NCBI GenBank assembly: GCA_035342095.1
Contig: DAOQWL010000020.1
Location: 7,396-71,395 of the forward strand
Direction of reading: 5' to 3'
DNA length: 64,000 nucleotides
Source: PLanc-01 sp035342095
GTDB lineage: Bacteria > Planctomycetota > Phycisphaerae > Sedimentisphaerales > Anaerobacaceae
Below the pieces are notes generated by a model. The model was not told where the DNA came from, ran no database searches, and worked only from the letters and a program-made list of their open reading frames with translations. How positions within the stretch are numbered: the stretch's first letter is position 1; every line of letters begins with the position of its first letter. The translations under genes were made by a program, and so were the position numbers. Shown here piece after piece: positions 54,986 through 63,646 of this stretch.

Positions 54986-55891
54986 TCACGCCATCTCGGC
55001 CAGTGCGTTGTTCATCCGCTGGATGGCCTCGTCGATCTCGGCGGTGTTCTTGAAGCCGATGGTGACGCAGTCGAGCAGGCCGCACTGCATCGCGAAGCGG
55101 ATGCTCTTTTCGCGGTCCTCGGGCGTGACGAACTTACCCTCGCCCATGATCTTCATGCCGATGATGCCCCGACCTTTGGCCCGCATGAGCTTGATCTGTT
55201 CCATGACGGCTGTCACGTGCGATTCGTCGCTTGGTGCGTTCCATGTGGGGGCCGGAGTGTCCATCTGGACGCCTTGCGGATTGACGCGGACCAGGTGGAT
55301 ATCGACCCAGTCCAGCTCGACCGCTCTCTTCAACGCCGGCAGGCTGTGGCAGGAGACGCCGTGGGCGCGGATGACCTGCTTGTCCTTGGCCTCCTGGAGC
55401 GCGTCCATGACCGGCTTGCGTTCCTCTTCCCAGTTCGGAGTAGTCGTGCAATGCACGAGCACGCTGTCGATGTACTCGACGCCGTACGTCTTGCGATAGT
55501 TGTCGAGTTCATCGAGCGGCTTCGCGGGGACGCCGCCCATCTTGGTCTGGATGAACAGCTTCTCTCGCGGCAGGCCCTTGATGGCCTCCGCGAGCATCGC
55601 ATGGGTCTCGTACGACCGGGCGATGTCGATGTGCGTGATCCCCTGGTCATATGCGTACCGGATCAGGCGGGTGAAGCCGTCCTGGCCCAGGTGAGACTGG
55701 ACCCGGCCGGAACTGGTGCCGCAGCCGAAGCTGAGCCGGCAGGCCTTCAGCCCGGTCTTGCCCAGCGGGACGATATCCACCGCAGTCTTCTTGCTGGCTG
55801 CCTGTGCTGCCAGAGGAGACAAGGCGAGCCCACCGGCGATAGCCGCGGTCCGTTCGATGAATTGGCGTCTGGTGAGTTGGTGTCTCTGCAT
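54986..55891 (-). CDS. Aldo/keto reductase with Tat signal
   Basis: 301 residues. The N-terminus LTRRQFIERTAAIAGGLALS is a twin-arginine signal, so the protein is exported folded, probably with its NADP(H). The barrel has the AKR catalytic Asp, Tyr and Lys (HIDIARSYE, IQTKMGG) and a His-containing strand (VLVHCTTT). Unlike ferredoxin-bearing relatives it has no C-terminal cysteine motif. GAAGGGG precedes the ATG. With the methyltransferase and the lactonase-like gene it forms a three-gene same-strand group of exported enzymes. Confidence 0.88.
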   Translation of the reverse strand: MQRHQLTRRQFIERTAAIAGGLALSPLAAQAASKKTAVDIVPLGKTGLKACRLSFGCGTSSGRVQSHLGQDGFTRLIRYAYDQGITHIDIARSYETHAMLAEAIKGLPREKLFIQTKMGGVPAKPLDELDNYRKTYGVEYIDSVLVHCTTTPNWEEERKPVMDALQEAKDKQVIRAHGVSCHSLPALKRAVELDWVDIHLVRVNPQGVQMDTPAPTWNAPSDESHVTAVMEQIKLMRAKGRGIIGMKIMGEGKFVTPEDREKSIRFAMQCGLLDCVTIGFKNTAEIDEAIQRMNNALAEMA

Positions 55892-56120
55892 AGATGTGCC
55901 CCTTCTCTGAAGCTGTCAAGGTGCATACGCATGTCATGCACGGCGGTTCAGTTCCATCGGCTGCATCCACGGTAAGCCTCGTTGGATGCCCCTCTATCCT
56001 GCCAGACCCAGGCCGAAAAGGCAACAGTTTTGTCCGGCGTGACCGGATTGACTCGTCGATGGAGGTGTGCTACCATTGTGCTAGTGGTGAATCTCGAGCG
56101 CGACGGATACTGGAAGTGTC

Positions 56121-56372
56121 ATGAAGAAGGGGCAGGCAAACGTCGGCGGATTGACGAACCAACTTGTTGCCCAATCGCGCGTGATTGCGCGAGGCCGGCG
56201 TATCCGTGATCTGGACCGGCTTCTCAAAGAGTACGGTGGCAGACCCTCGATGTGGACCAAGAGAAGCAGTCCGGTGGTTGAAGCGGAGGGCCAGAAGTAC
56301 GAGTATCATTGGTATGAGCATCATGGACTCGGGAGATTCGAGGTCAAGAGAAAGAAGGTGACTGACTCATGA
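56121..56372 (+). CDS. Small protein resembling a polymorphic-toxin C-terminal domain
   Basis: 83 residues, basic at both ends. A helical part (VIARGRRIRDLDRLLKEYGG) is followed by MWTKRSSPV and KYEYHWYEHHGLGRFEVKRK. The pattern W-x-K-x-S-S ... H-W-Y-E ... G-R-x-E-x-K-x-K resembles the tails of some RHS/contact-dependent effectors, recalled from general knowledge and not from a search. Here it is a stand-alone gene without signal or delivery domain. Its stop overlaps the start of the next gene by 4 bases, the usual layout of a toxin and its immunity or antitoxin gene. Confidence 0.6.
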   Translation: MKKGQANVGGLTNQLVAQSRVIARGRRIRDLDRLLKEYGGRPSMWTKRSSPVVEAEGQKYEYHWYEHHGLGRFEVKRKKVTDS

Positions 56373-56695
56373 TTGTCAAGCTGAGAGAAGAGAGTGCCGA
56401 TTTCTCCGATCTGACAATGGATCAGCCCTATTTTGTGATCGGAATTGAGGCGGACGACTATCGAATACTGAACGACCACGGCAAGCCCTATCTCTATCCG
56501 GCCCATCTGTTCGAAGTGGTCGATCCGCACGAGCCGACCGCCTGGGTGACGGAGTACGGGGACGATGGAGAACGCTACTCGTATCCGCCCGAATTGAATG
56601 AAGCTGGGTTCTTCGAGGACTACTTCGATGGGGTTGGCGGCGCCCTTTCCAGGTTCTGGCACGTGGTGAACAAGCGCCTCTCCGAGGCAGCCTGA
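56369..56695 (+). CDS. Acidic small protein, candidate immunity partner
   Basis: 108 residues, strongly acidic (EEYGDDGERY-type stretches, EAGFFEDYFDGVGG). It has an alpha/beta look with FVIGIEADDYRILND and YLYPAHLFEVVDP. Its charge is opposite to the basic upstream protein, and it starts within that gene's stop (ATGA). Immunity proteins of nuclease-type toxins are typically like this. No family is confirmed. Confidence 0.65.
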   Translation: MIVKLREESADFSDLTMDQPYFVIGIEADDYRILNDHGKPYLYPAHLFEVVDPHEPTAWVTEYGDDGERYSYPPELNEAGFFEDYFDGVGGALSRFWHVVNKRLSEAA

Positions 56696-56899
56696 GATTG
56701 GCGTCAACCGGTGTGGACGCGAGCCTGCCCACTTGCCCGTCGACTGCGCGTACTGGCCAGACCGGAATGCCTGGATTCTCGAACCCTGAGTTCCTCACAA
56801 CGGGATCGTGGAGGGAAGACAGGCAGGATGTATCGGGATTACGAGCGATTCGAATGCGATCAATCATCCAGTGTTCGATAGGATAGGAGAGATTCGGTT

Positions 56900-57376
56900 A
56901 TGACGAGTAACGAGGTTGTGGAGTGCTGTCCGCGATTCGAGCCGGGGCCTTGGGATGGGACGGAGTTGAGCTGGAAGGACCGCACGTTCGTGAGGGACCG
57001 GGTCCGGAGCTTCCTGCACATTCCGCTCAACTTCGGCTCGGTGATGGTGCGGAACATGCAGAAGATCGAAGCGGCGGGGGCGAAATCCAGCGAAGCCATT
57101 GTGCTTTCCGACGAGAACTCGCTGTGGGGCGCCGATGTCTACATCGCGGTCGGCAAGGAAGTCCAGGGCGCGGACAACGTCACGATCTCAGGCACCTTCC
57201 TGAGCAAGGTGTTCGAGGGGCCGTACCAGCGAGTGCCCAAGTGGATCCAGGAGACCAAGAGCTTCGTCGCCTCGCGGGGCAAGCAGATCAAGAAGCTGTT
57301 CTGCTACTACACCACCTGTCCGAAGTGTGCGAAGAAGTACGGGAAGAACTACGTGGTGATCTTGGCCCAGGTGTGA
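56900..57376 (+). CDS. Conserved GyrI-like small-ligand-binding protein
   Basis: 158 residues. Conserved-looking segments: CCPRFEPGPWD, SFLHIPLNFGSVM, VLSDENSLWGADVYIAVGKE and a C-terminal FCYYTTCPKCAKKYGKNYVV with C-P-K-C. The fold is probably GyrI/SOUL-like, and similar proteins are annotated only as hypothetical. GGAGAG lies 8 bases before the ATG. Its 3' end overlaps the convergent transporter gene by 89 bases. Confidence 0.8.
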   Translation: MTSNEVVECCPRFEPGPWDGTELSWKDRTFVRDRVRSFLHIPLNFGSVMVRNMQKIEAAGAKSSEAIVLSDENSLWGADVYIAVGKEVQGADNVTISGTFLSKVFEGPYQRVPKWIQETKSFVASRGKQIKKLFCYYTTCPKCAKKYGKNYVVILAQV

Positions 57377-58247
57377 GCAGCAGGGGCAATTGCACGACGA
57401 TCAGGCCCGTGAACATCAGGGTGCAGCCGAGCAGGTCGCGCGGGCCCAGCCGCTCGCCCAGCATGACGTAGCCCGCCAGGGCGGCGAAGACCGTTTCGAG
57501 GCTCATCACGATGGCTGCGTGCGCGGGCGGGGAGGTTCGCTGGCAGACGACCTGGAGCGTGAAGGCGACTCCCGCTGAGAAGACGCCGGCGTAGAGGATC
57601 GGAACTACAGCCGCTCTGATCCCGGCGAGTGTCGTCCGCTCGAACAGGATCGCGGCCAGCAGGCTCAGGGCGGAACACGCGAGGAACTGGATGCAGGCGA
57701 CGTGCAGGGGATTGGCCCGCTTGGCGAGATGGTCGATCCAGAGGACGTGAGCGGCCCAGAAGAACGCCCCGATGAGGACGAACAGGTCGCCTCGCCCGAT
57801 AGCGAACGATTCCGTGACGCTCAGGAGATACAGGCCCGTCACCGTCACCATGGCTCCGATCCAGACCGCTGGGCCGCATCGATGTCCAAGGAACAGGCCG
57901 ACGATGGGAACGAGCACGACGTAGAGACTGGTGATGAAACTGGCCTTGCCGGCGGTTGTGTGGACCAGTCCCATCTGCTGCATTGATGCACCGCCGAACA
58001 GGGCCAGACCCGCCAGGATGGCGCCCCACAGCAGGAACGATCTCCCCCGGTGGCAGTCGGATCGGCCGTTGGTGCGAAACACCAGGAGCACCGGCACGAG
58101 CGTCGCTGCACCCACGGCGAACCGCAAGGCGTTGTACATCATCGGGCCGAGGTGGTCCATCGCCCTGCGTTGGGCGACGAACGTCGTGCCCCAGAGGAAT
58201 GCTGCGATGAGCAGCAGCAGGTCGCTCGTCAGTGTCTTCGTTTGCAT
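57288..58247 (-). CDS. EamA/DMT-family transporter
   Basis: 319 residues with ten hydrophobic helices in two EamA repeats: LIAAFLWGTTFVAQRRAMDH, GASMQQMGLVHTTAGKASFI, ALFGG and ILYAGVFSAGVAFTLQVVCQ. This superfamily exports metabolites or amino acids; the substrate cannot be told. The last 28 residues (PRSPRSSSRTSSHTSDRW) are low-complexity and are encoded by the antisense of the neighbouring gene. The start at 58247 has only a weak ribosome site. Confidence 0.85.
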   Translation of the reverse strand: MQTKTLTSDLLLLIAAFLWGTTFVAQRRAMDHLGPMMYNALRFAVGAATLVPVLLVFRTNGRSDCHRGRSFLLWGAILAGLALFGGASMQQMGLVHTTAGKASFITSLYVVLVPIVGLFLGHRCGPAVWIGAMVTVTGLYLLSVTESFAIGRGDLFVLIGAFFWAAHVLWIDHLAKRANPLHVACIQFLACSALSLLAAILFERTTLAGIRAAVVPILYAGVFSAGVAFTLQVVCQRTSPPAHAAIVMSLETVFAALAGYVMLGERLGPRDLLGCTLMFTGLIVVQLPLLLTPGPRSPRSSSRTSSHTSDRWCSSRTAS

Positions 58248-58673
58248 ATCTTCATATTCCCGGCCATTGCCGGGGCCACAATCCGGGGATATCATCCGCC
58301 CCCACCGATTCGTCCTCGCAGGCGACAGATGCTACTATAGCCCCTTCCGCGGCATTCTCAAGTCCCGATTCCTGCTGCTGCCCGTCGGTTCGCGCGAGGT
58401 GTGAGGTACTCCCGGTTGTCAAGACCAGAATCTCAGTTCTCTAAGGTGGTATTGTGTGGTCGTGGTGTCGTTCTTCTCTTTGCTTCTGTTGCTTTCTCGT
58501 CAGCACCTGTTACGTTGTTACTTCTGCCGCCAGAGCCTGTGTGGTACGCACCCCACGGGAGTCTCTCACCTTCCCACCTTCTGACTTTCTCGCATCGCAG
58601 TTTGGCTTGACGCTGCTCGCGGGCGCCGGTATCGTGTGCGCGGTGAGGGGATGGGGCATTGGATCGCTAAACC
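58248..58673. other. Noncoding stretch between the transporter and priA
   Basis: About 430 bases. No credible gene, hairpin terminator or confident promoter is seen. Confidence 0.45.
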
Positions 58674-61106
58674 ATGAGTGGCAAAGAGGTAACGAAGAGT
58701 CTGTTCCCGCTGTCGCCGGAAGGGGCCGAAGGCGCGGGGCCGTCGAATCGCGGGCAGGATGCCCGCGGGACGCAAGGGCGGGATGCCCTCGCCACGAGTC
58801 ATATCATCCGCGTCGCCGTGGAATCCGCGGCTGATACTGAGTTCGACTACCTCGTGCCCGAGGAACTTTGGCCCATCCAGGTCGGGCAGCGGGTCGAGGT
58901 CCCGTTTGGCAAGGGCAATCGGGTCGAGACCGGGTTCTGCGTCGTCGCCGACGTGCCGCGAGAGAAGTCGTTCGCAGGGGGCAAGGACGGCGGGCGGCTC
59001 AAATCCATTCTTCGGCGCGTGGACGAGGAACCTCTGCTCGGGTTGCAACTGATGGAGCTGGCCCAGTGGATCAGCGACTACTACGTCTGCCCGCTCGGGC
59101 AGGTGCTCATGGCGATGGTGCCGGGGGCGGTCAAGCGGGCCGCAGGGGTCAAGAGCCGACGGTGCGCGTACCTGGGCGAGGGGGCTGCGGAGAAGCTCGC
59201 GACGCTCAAAGGGGCCAAGCAGAAGCGGATTGTCGAGGTTCTGCGGGAGCGGGGGGCGGTTTCCACCGACTCCGCGGTCGAGGCGGCGGATCTGCTGGAG
59301 CTTGCGGACTGCGGGTCCGCGGTGCTCAAGAAACTCGTGGACGAGCAAGTCGTTCGGATCATCCAGAAGAAGGGGTTTGTCGATCTGCCTGTCGTGCCGG
59401 CGGGGTTCGGCGGCGCGGGCGCGAACGGTCAGGCGGCGATCACGCTCAACGAGGACCAGCGGGTCGGGCTGGAGCAGATCGTCGGGCGGATTCGCAGCGG
59501 CAAGTTCGGCGTGACATTACTCTACGGCGTGACCGACAGCGGAAAAACGGAACTCTATATCCGCGCGATCGAGGAGGTCGTTCGCGAGGGCAAGGGTGCG
59601 ATCGTCCTGTTGCCTGAGATTGCGCTGACGGCGCAGACGGTGCAGCGGTTCGCAGCCCGATTTGCGCGGGTGGCGGTCCTGCACTCGGGCCTGACCGCGG
59701 GCCAGCGGAACCAGCAGTGGCAGAAGGTGCGGGCGGGCGAGACCGACGTGGTCATCGGGGCTCGGTCGGCGATCTTCGCGCCGGCGCCCAATCTCGGGCT
59801 GGTCGTGGTCGATGAGGAGCACGAGCCGAGCTACAAGCAGGATTCGGCCCCTCGCTACCACGGTCGGGACGTCGCGATCAAGCGGGCTCAGTTGGCGGGG
59901 GCCCACTGCATTCTGGGCAGTGCGACGCCTTCGCTGGAGACGCTGCACAACTGCAAGACGCGGGAGAGTTTTTCCCTGGTCCGGCTGCCCAGGCGAGTCA
60001 TGGACCTGCCGATGCCCCAGATGAAGCTGGTCGATATGCGGGACAGCAGCGTGAAGGAGAGCCATCTGTCGTTGCTGAGCAATCCGCTGGCGGAGGAGCT
60101 GGCGAAGGTCCTGGAGCGGAGGGAGCAGGCGATTCTGCTTCTGAACCGGCGGGGGTACAGCAATTTCGTTTTTTGCTCCTCGTGCCGGCACACGCTGCAG
60201 TGCCGCAACTGCGACACATCGCTGACCTTCCACAAGCTCAAAAAGCCGATGGCGAGCGCGGTAACCGCGACGGGCAGCCACATGTCGCATGGGTACGCGA
60301 TCTGCCACTATTGCCTGGCGCAGACGCTCGTGCCGGAAGATTGCCCGATCTGCGGGCGGAAGATGACGATGATCGGGGTGGGCACGCAACGCCTGGAGGA
60401 GGAGCTGGCCAGGCGGTTCCCGAAGGCCCGCGTGGCGAGGGTGGACAGCGACTCGATGGCGAGCCAGGACTACTATCGCCTGCTCGCGGAGTTCGGGCAG
60501 GGGCAGATCGATATCCTGGCGGGCACGCAGATCCTGGCCAAGGGCCTGCACTTTCCGAACGTCACGCTGGTGGGCGTGGTCAGCGCGGATACGTGCCTGT
60601 ATATCCCGGATTTTCGGGCGAACGAGCGGACGTTTCAACTGACGTCGCAGGTGGCCGGGCGGGCGGGAAGGTCCGAGAAGAGGGGCGTTGTGTTCGTGCA
60701 GACGTACTTCCCCGAGCAGCCGGCGGTGAAGTTCGCGATGGCCCAGGACTTCGAGGGGTTCGTGCGGGAAGAGATGAAGCACCGCCAGGCGTGCGACCTG
60801 CCGCCTGTGTGGCGACTGGCGATCGTGATGGTCCGCGACGAGAGGCACGAACGGGCGGCGGCCGCCGCCGACCGGATGCGGCAGCGGATCGACGCGGTCG
60901 TCCAGCGGGAGCGGCTCCAAGCCAAGATCCGCGGCCCGATGCCCGCCGTGATCAGCCGGGTCCAGCGGTTCCACAGAATCCAGATCATCGTCCAGACCCC
61001 CGATGCCGCAACCATGTGCCGGCTCTTCGCCACCCTCCGCGCCGACAGGCCAATTCGTCCTGCCGCAAAAATTACTGTTGATATTGACCCTGTGAACTTG
61101 TTATAA
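58674..61106 (+). CDS. priA: Primosomal replication-restart helicase PriA
   Basis: 810 residues. PriA unwinds the lagging arm and loads the primosome at stalled forks. Motifs in order: N-terminal 3'-binding domain (about 45-250; ISDYYVCPLGQVLMAMVPGA), Walker A GVTDSGKTE near 287, with Asp where most PriA have Gly, then VVDEEHEPSYKQD (DEEH box), the zinc cysteines (CSSC, CRNC, CHYC, CPICG) and motif VI in QVAGRAGRSEKRG. Extra residues lie between the second and third cysteine pairs. The first 45 residues, including RGQDARGTQGRDALAT, come from a repeat element (see findings). No clear ribosome site precedes the ATG. Confidence 0.93.
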   Translation: MSGKEVTKSLFPLSPEGAEGAGPSNRGQDARGTQGRDALATSHIIRVAVESAADTEFDYLVPEELWPIQVGQRVEVPFGKGNRVETGFCVVADVPREKSFAGGKDGGRLKSILRRVDEEPLLGLQLMELAQWISDYYVCPLGQVLMAMVPGAVKRAAGVKSRRCAYLGEGAAEKLATLKGAKQKRIVEVLRERGAVSTDSAVEAADLLELADCGSAVLKKLVDEQVVRIIQKKGFVDLPVVPAGFGGAGANGQAAITLNEDQRVGLEQIVGRIRSGKFGVTLLYGVTDSGKTELYIRAIEEVVREGKGAIVLLPEIALTAQTVQRFAARFARVAVLHSGLTAGQRNQQWQKVRAGETDVVIGARSAIFAPAPNLGLVVVDEEHEPSYKQDSAPRYHGRDVAIKRAQLAGAHCILGSATPSLETLHNCKTRESFSLVRLPRRVMDLPMPQMKLVDMRDSSVKESHLSLLSNPLAEELAKVLERREQAILLLNRRGYSNFVFCSSCRHTLQCRNCDTSLTFHKLKKPMASAVTATGSHMSHGYAICHYCLAQTLVPEDCPICGRKMTMIGVGTQRLEEELARRFPKARVARVDSDSMASQDYYRLLAEFGQGQIDILAGTQILAKGLHFPNVTLVGVVSADTCLYIPDFRANERTFQLTSQVAGRAGRSEKRGVVFVQTYFPEQPAVKFAMAQDFEGFVREEMKHRQACDLPPVWRLAIVMVRDERHERAAAAADRMRQRIDAVVQRERLQAKIRGPMPAVISRVQRFHRIQIIVQTPDAATMCRLFATLRADRPIRPAAKITVDIDPVNLL
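58750..58789. repeat. Double-hairpin repeat inside the 5' end of priA
   Basis: GCGGGCA-GGA-TGCCCGC (58750-58766) and AGGGC-GGGAT-GCCCT (58775-58789) are adjacent small palindromes. The encoded peptide GQDARGTQGRDALAT is characteristic of a dispersed GC-rich repeat, recalled from general knowledge. Confidence 0.6.
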
Positions 61107-61151
61107 CTTGCAGCGATGCAAAACAGAGAGTACACTCGATGTTTCGACTGA

Positions 61152-61227
61152 CCGGGGCGTAGCTCAGTTTGGCTAGAGCGCTTGGTTCGGGACCAAGAGG
61201 TCGGTGGTTCAAGTCCACTCGCCCCGA
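61152..61227 (+). tRNA. tRNA-Pro (anticodon CGG)
   Basis: Full cloverleaf. Seven-base acceptor stem CGGGGCG/CGCCCCG, discriminator A, D arm with GCTCAGTTTGGCTAGAGC, anticodon stem CTTGG/CCAAG around loop TTCGGGA, giving anticodon CGG. The T arm is GGTGG-TTCAAGT-CCACT-like. The 3' CCA is not encoded. Confidence 0.93.
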
Positions 61228-61389
61228 TTCATCCGTATGCAAGGGGAAATCGGCGTAAGCCGTTGGGGTGAGAGTCTGCTGGCGTGCCGACATGGGAATC
61301 GGTGTCTTCCTCTTGAACGGCGACTCCTTGTTCAGGATTCAGAGACACCCACTTCTTGAGATCGTGAACACCCGCGCCGGGGGCTGACG

Positions 61390-62691
61390 TTATCTGCGTC
61401 CGATGCTGTGGTACTCGATGCGAAGCTGTTTGAGGTAGGCCGGGTCGTACAGATTGCGCCCGTCGAAGATCACAGCCTGCCTGAGCTTGCGGGCGATCAG
61501 CCCGAAGTCCGGGTTGCGGAACTCCTGCCAGTCCGTGAAGATGACCAGGGCGTCGGCGCCCTCCAGGGCGTCATAGCTCTCGGTCACGGTTTCGATGCGT
61601 CCGTCGAGGACCTGGCGCGCCGGGGCGTTCGCCTCGGGGTCGTAGGCGCGAATCGTCATGCCCTCGTCCAGGAACCTGCGGATGCACGTGATCGCGGGCG
61701 ACTCGCGGACATCGTCCGTCCTGGCCTTAAACGCCAGACCCCAGACGGCCAGGCGCACCGGTCGTCCCCTCGATGCGAAATAGTCCACGACGCGCTGGGC
61801 GAAACGCTGCTGCTGGGCGGCGTTGACGCTCTGCACCGACCGGGCCAGCGTCATGTCCAGACCGCAGGCGGCGCCCGCGTGAATCAGGGCGCGGACGTCC
61901 TTGGGAAAGCAACTGCCGCCGAACCCCACGCCGGGGAACAGGAACGCCGAACCGATCCGCGAGTCGCTGCCCACGCCGCGCCGCACCATCTCGATGTCGG
62001 CGCCGACCTTCTCGCAGAGGGCCGAAACCTCGTTCATCAGTGAGATCCGGGCCGCGAGCATGGTGTTCGACGCGTACTTGGCCATCTCCGCCGACGCGGG
62101 ATCCATGAAGAGAATCCGGTTGCTCTTTCGCATGAACGCGCCGTACAGGCGCTTCATGGCGTCGCGAGCCCGTTCGCTGTCGGTGCCGATGATGATCCGG
62201 TCGGGACTCATGAAGTCCTCGACCGCCGCCCCTTCCTTGAGAAACTCCGGATTGCTCACGTAGTCGAACGGAACCTGGCTGTGCGATCGGATCAGGTCGG
62301 ACACCCGCTGGTGTGTCCCCACTGGCACCGTGCTCTTCGTGACGAGGACGCGGTAGTCGGTCAGGTGCCTGGCGATCTCCAGGACCACGCTTTCGACCGC
62401 GGTCATGTCCACCGACCCATCTTCCGCGCTGGGGGTGCCCACCGCCAGGATGATGATCTCGGAGTCGTCGATCCCCTCCTTCAGATGGGTCGTGAATCGC
62501 AATCGTCCGACCTTGCTGTTGCGGATCACCAGTTCGGTCAGTCCTGGCTCGTAGATGGGGATCTCGCCTTCCCGGAGCCGGCGGATCTTCTGCTCGTCCT
62601 TGTCCACGCAGATCACGCGGTTGCCCGCCTCCGCCAGACATGCGGCTGAAACCAGGCCCACGTATCCCACGCCGACTACACAGGTCTTCAT
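61390..62691 (-). CDS. ugd: UDP-glucose/UDP-sugar 6-dehydrogenase
   Basis: 433 residues. It makes UDP-glucuronate-type sugars for polysaccharides. N-terminal NAD fold MKTCVVGVGYVGLVSAACLA, central domain and C-terminal UDP-binding domain. Catalytic Cys is in GVGFGGSCFPKDVRALI and the Lys/Asp set in WGLAFKARTDDVRESP. NPEFLKEGAA is conserved. GAGGA lies 8 bases before the ATG at 62691. It is 67 bases downstream of a NusG-like gene on the same strand. Confidence 0.94.
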   Translation of the reverse strand: MKTCVVGVGYVGLVSAACLAEAGNRVICVDKDEQKIRRLREGEIPIYEPGLTELVIRNSKVGRLRFTTHLKEGIDDSEIIILAVGTPSAEDGSVDMTAVESVVLEIARHLTDYRVLVTKSTVPVGTHQRVSDLIRSHSQVPFDYVSNPEFLKEGAAVEDFMSPDRIIIGTDSERARDAMKRLYGAFMRKSNRILFMDPASAEMAKYASNTMLAARISLMNEVSALCEKVGADIEMVRRGVGSDSRIGSAFLFPGVGFGGSCFPKDVRALIHAGAACGLDMTLARSVQSVNAAQQQRFAQRVVDYFASRGRPVRLAVWGLAFKARTDDVRESPAITCIRRFLDEGMTIRAYDPEANAPARQVLDGRIETVTESYDALEGADALVIFTDWQEFRNPDFGLIARKLRQAVIFDGRNLYDPAYLKQLRIEYHSIGRR

Positions 62692-62758
62692 GCGTTTGAT
62701 CCTCGAAAGATGCCGTTGCCGGAACAACTCATCGCCCGATGCAGGGCGCCGGATCGTC

Positions 62759-63340
62759 TCAAGGCGATCCGGCGGGCGCCGGCGCCGTCTGTTTCTCAAT
62801 GGGTTCGATCATGTCCACGCCGATCTCGACGCTGGCCGCCTGGCCCAGCATGTCGATTTGCAGCACCAGACGCGTGTCGTTCCTGGTCTGCACGACGATC
62901 CCCTCCAGGCCCATCAGGGGACCTGCGATGACCCGGCACCACTGGCCCTTCTCCAGGTACTTGTGCGGGATCAGCGGCGCGCCCGCGAGGAGAGCCCGCT
63001 CGAATCGCAGCAGCTCGCCGATCAGGCTCGCCTGATCCGTCACCTCGATGAGGTTCGCCACGCGGTTGGTCTTGAGCAGCTCGATGCGACCGTTCTCGTT
63101 GCCGCAAAAGAACAGGTACCCGGTGAACAGGGGCAGCAGCGATTTGATCGTCCGATGGGTCTGCCGCCGGACCTTCCAGGTCATGGGCAGGAAGTAGGAG
63201 ACGTTCTTGGCCATCAGGTCATGGGCCAGCGCCTTCTCGTTCCTGCTCTTGGTATGGGCCACCCACCATTGCCCCTCCAGCAGGCGAATGGACTCCACCT
63301 CGGGCCAGATGAGCGGCGGATTCTCACTTGTCTTGAGCAC
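62759..63340 (-). CDS. NusG/RfaH-like transcription antiterminator
   Basis: 193 residues. NGN domain about 20-120 (WWVAHTKSRNEKALAHDLMA, YLFFCGNENG) and a C-terminal KOW motif (IAGPLMGLEGIVVQ). Specialised NusG paralogues such as RfaH and UpxY control long polysaccharide operons; next to a UDP-sugar dehydrogenase this is the likely role. The GTG at 63340 has GGGGTG 7 bases upstream; a longer frame from 63439 is less likely. Confidence 0.85.
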   Translation of the reverse strand: MLKTSENPPLIWPEVESIRLLEGQWWVAHTKSRNEKALAHDLMAKNVSYFLPMTWKVRRQTHRTIKSLLPLFTGYLFFCGNENGRIELLKTNRVANLIEVTDQASLIGELLRFERALLAGAPLIPHKYLEKGQWCRVIAGPLMGLEGIVVQTRNDTRLVLQIDMLGQAASVEIGVDMIEPIEKQTAPAPAGSP

Positions 63341-63530
63341 GTCTATACACCCCACATGCACTTGGCATTTGCTATTTACTACCTGCCCGTTGCGACTAAC
63401 AACTTGGCATCGATCGGGTCTTTCACACGACAGGGGCAATTATAGTCCCTCCCTTGGGCGTCGTAAACCCGGTTTGACGAATCGCCACACCGCCTCAAGC
63501 TCCTCTGAGAAACGCGGCATCGACACGTAG
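63341..63530. other. Noncoding stretch upstream of the NusG-like gene
   Basis: 190 bases, AT-richer than its neighbours. No credible gene. It should hold the promoter of the NusG-like/ugd pair, but no confident hexamer pair was found. Confidence 0.35.
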
Positions 63531-63548
63531 GGTGGGGCTTGCCCCACC
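63531..63548. repeat. Palindromic repeat GGTGGGGC-TT-GCCCCACC
   Basis: Eight-base perfect arms with a TT centre, flanked by GTAGGG and GCTACGATC. The GTAGGGTGGGGCTTGCCCCA form is a widely dispersed extragenic palindrome in several phyla. Confidence 0.65.
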
Positions 63549-63646
63549 GCTACGATCGGAGGGTTGATGTCCGAGGGGGATTCCGGGGACGGATTCCGGG
63601 TACACCGTGGGGACGGATTCCCGGAATTCCCCCCCCCTGAATTCCG

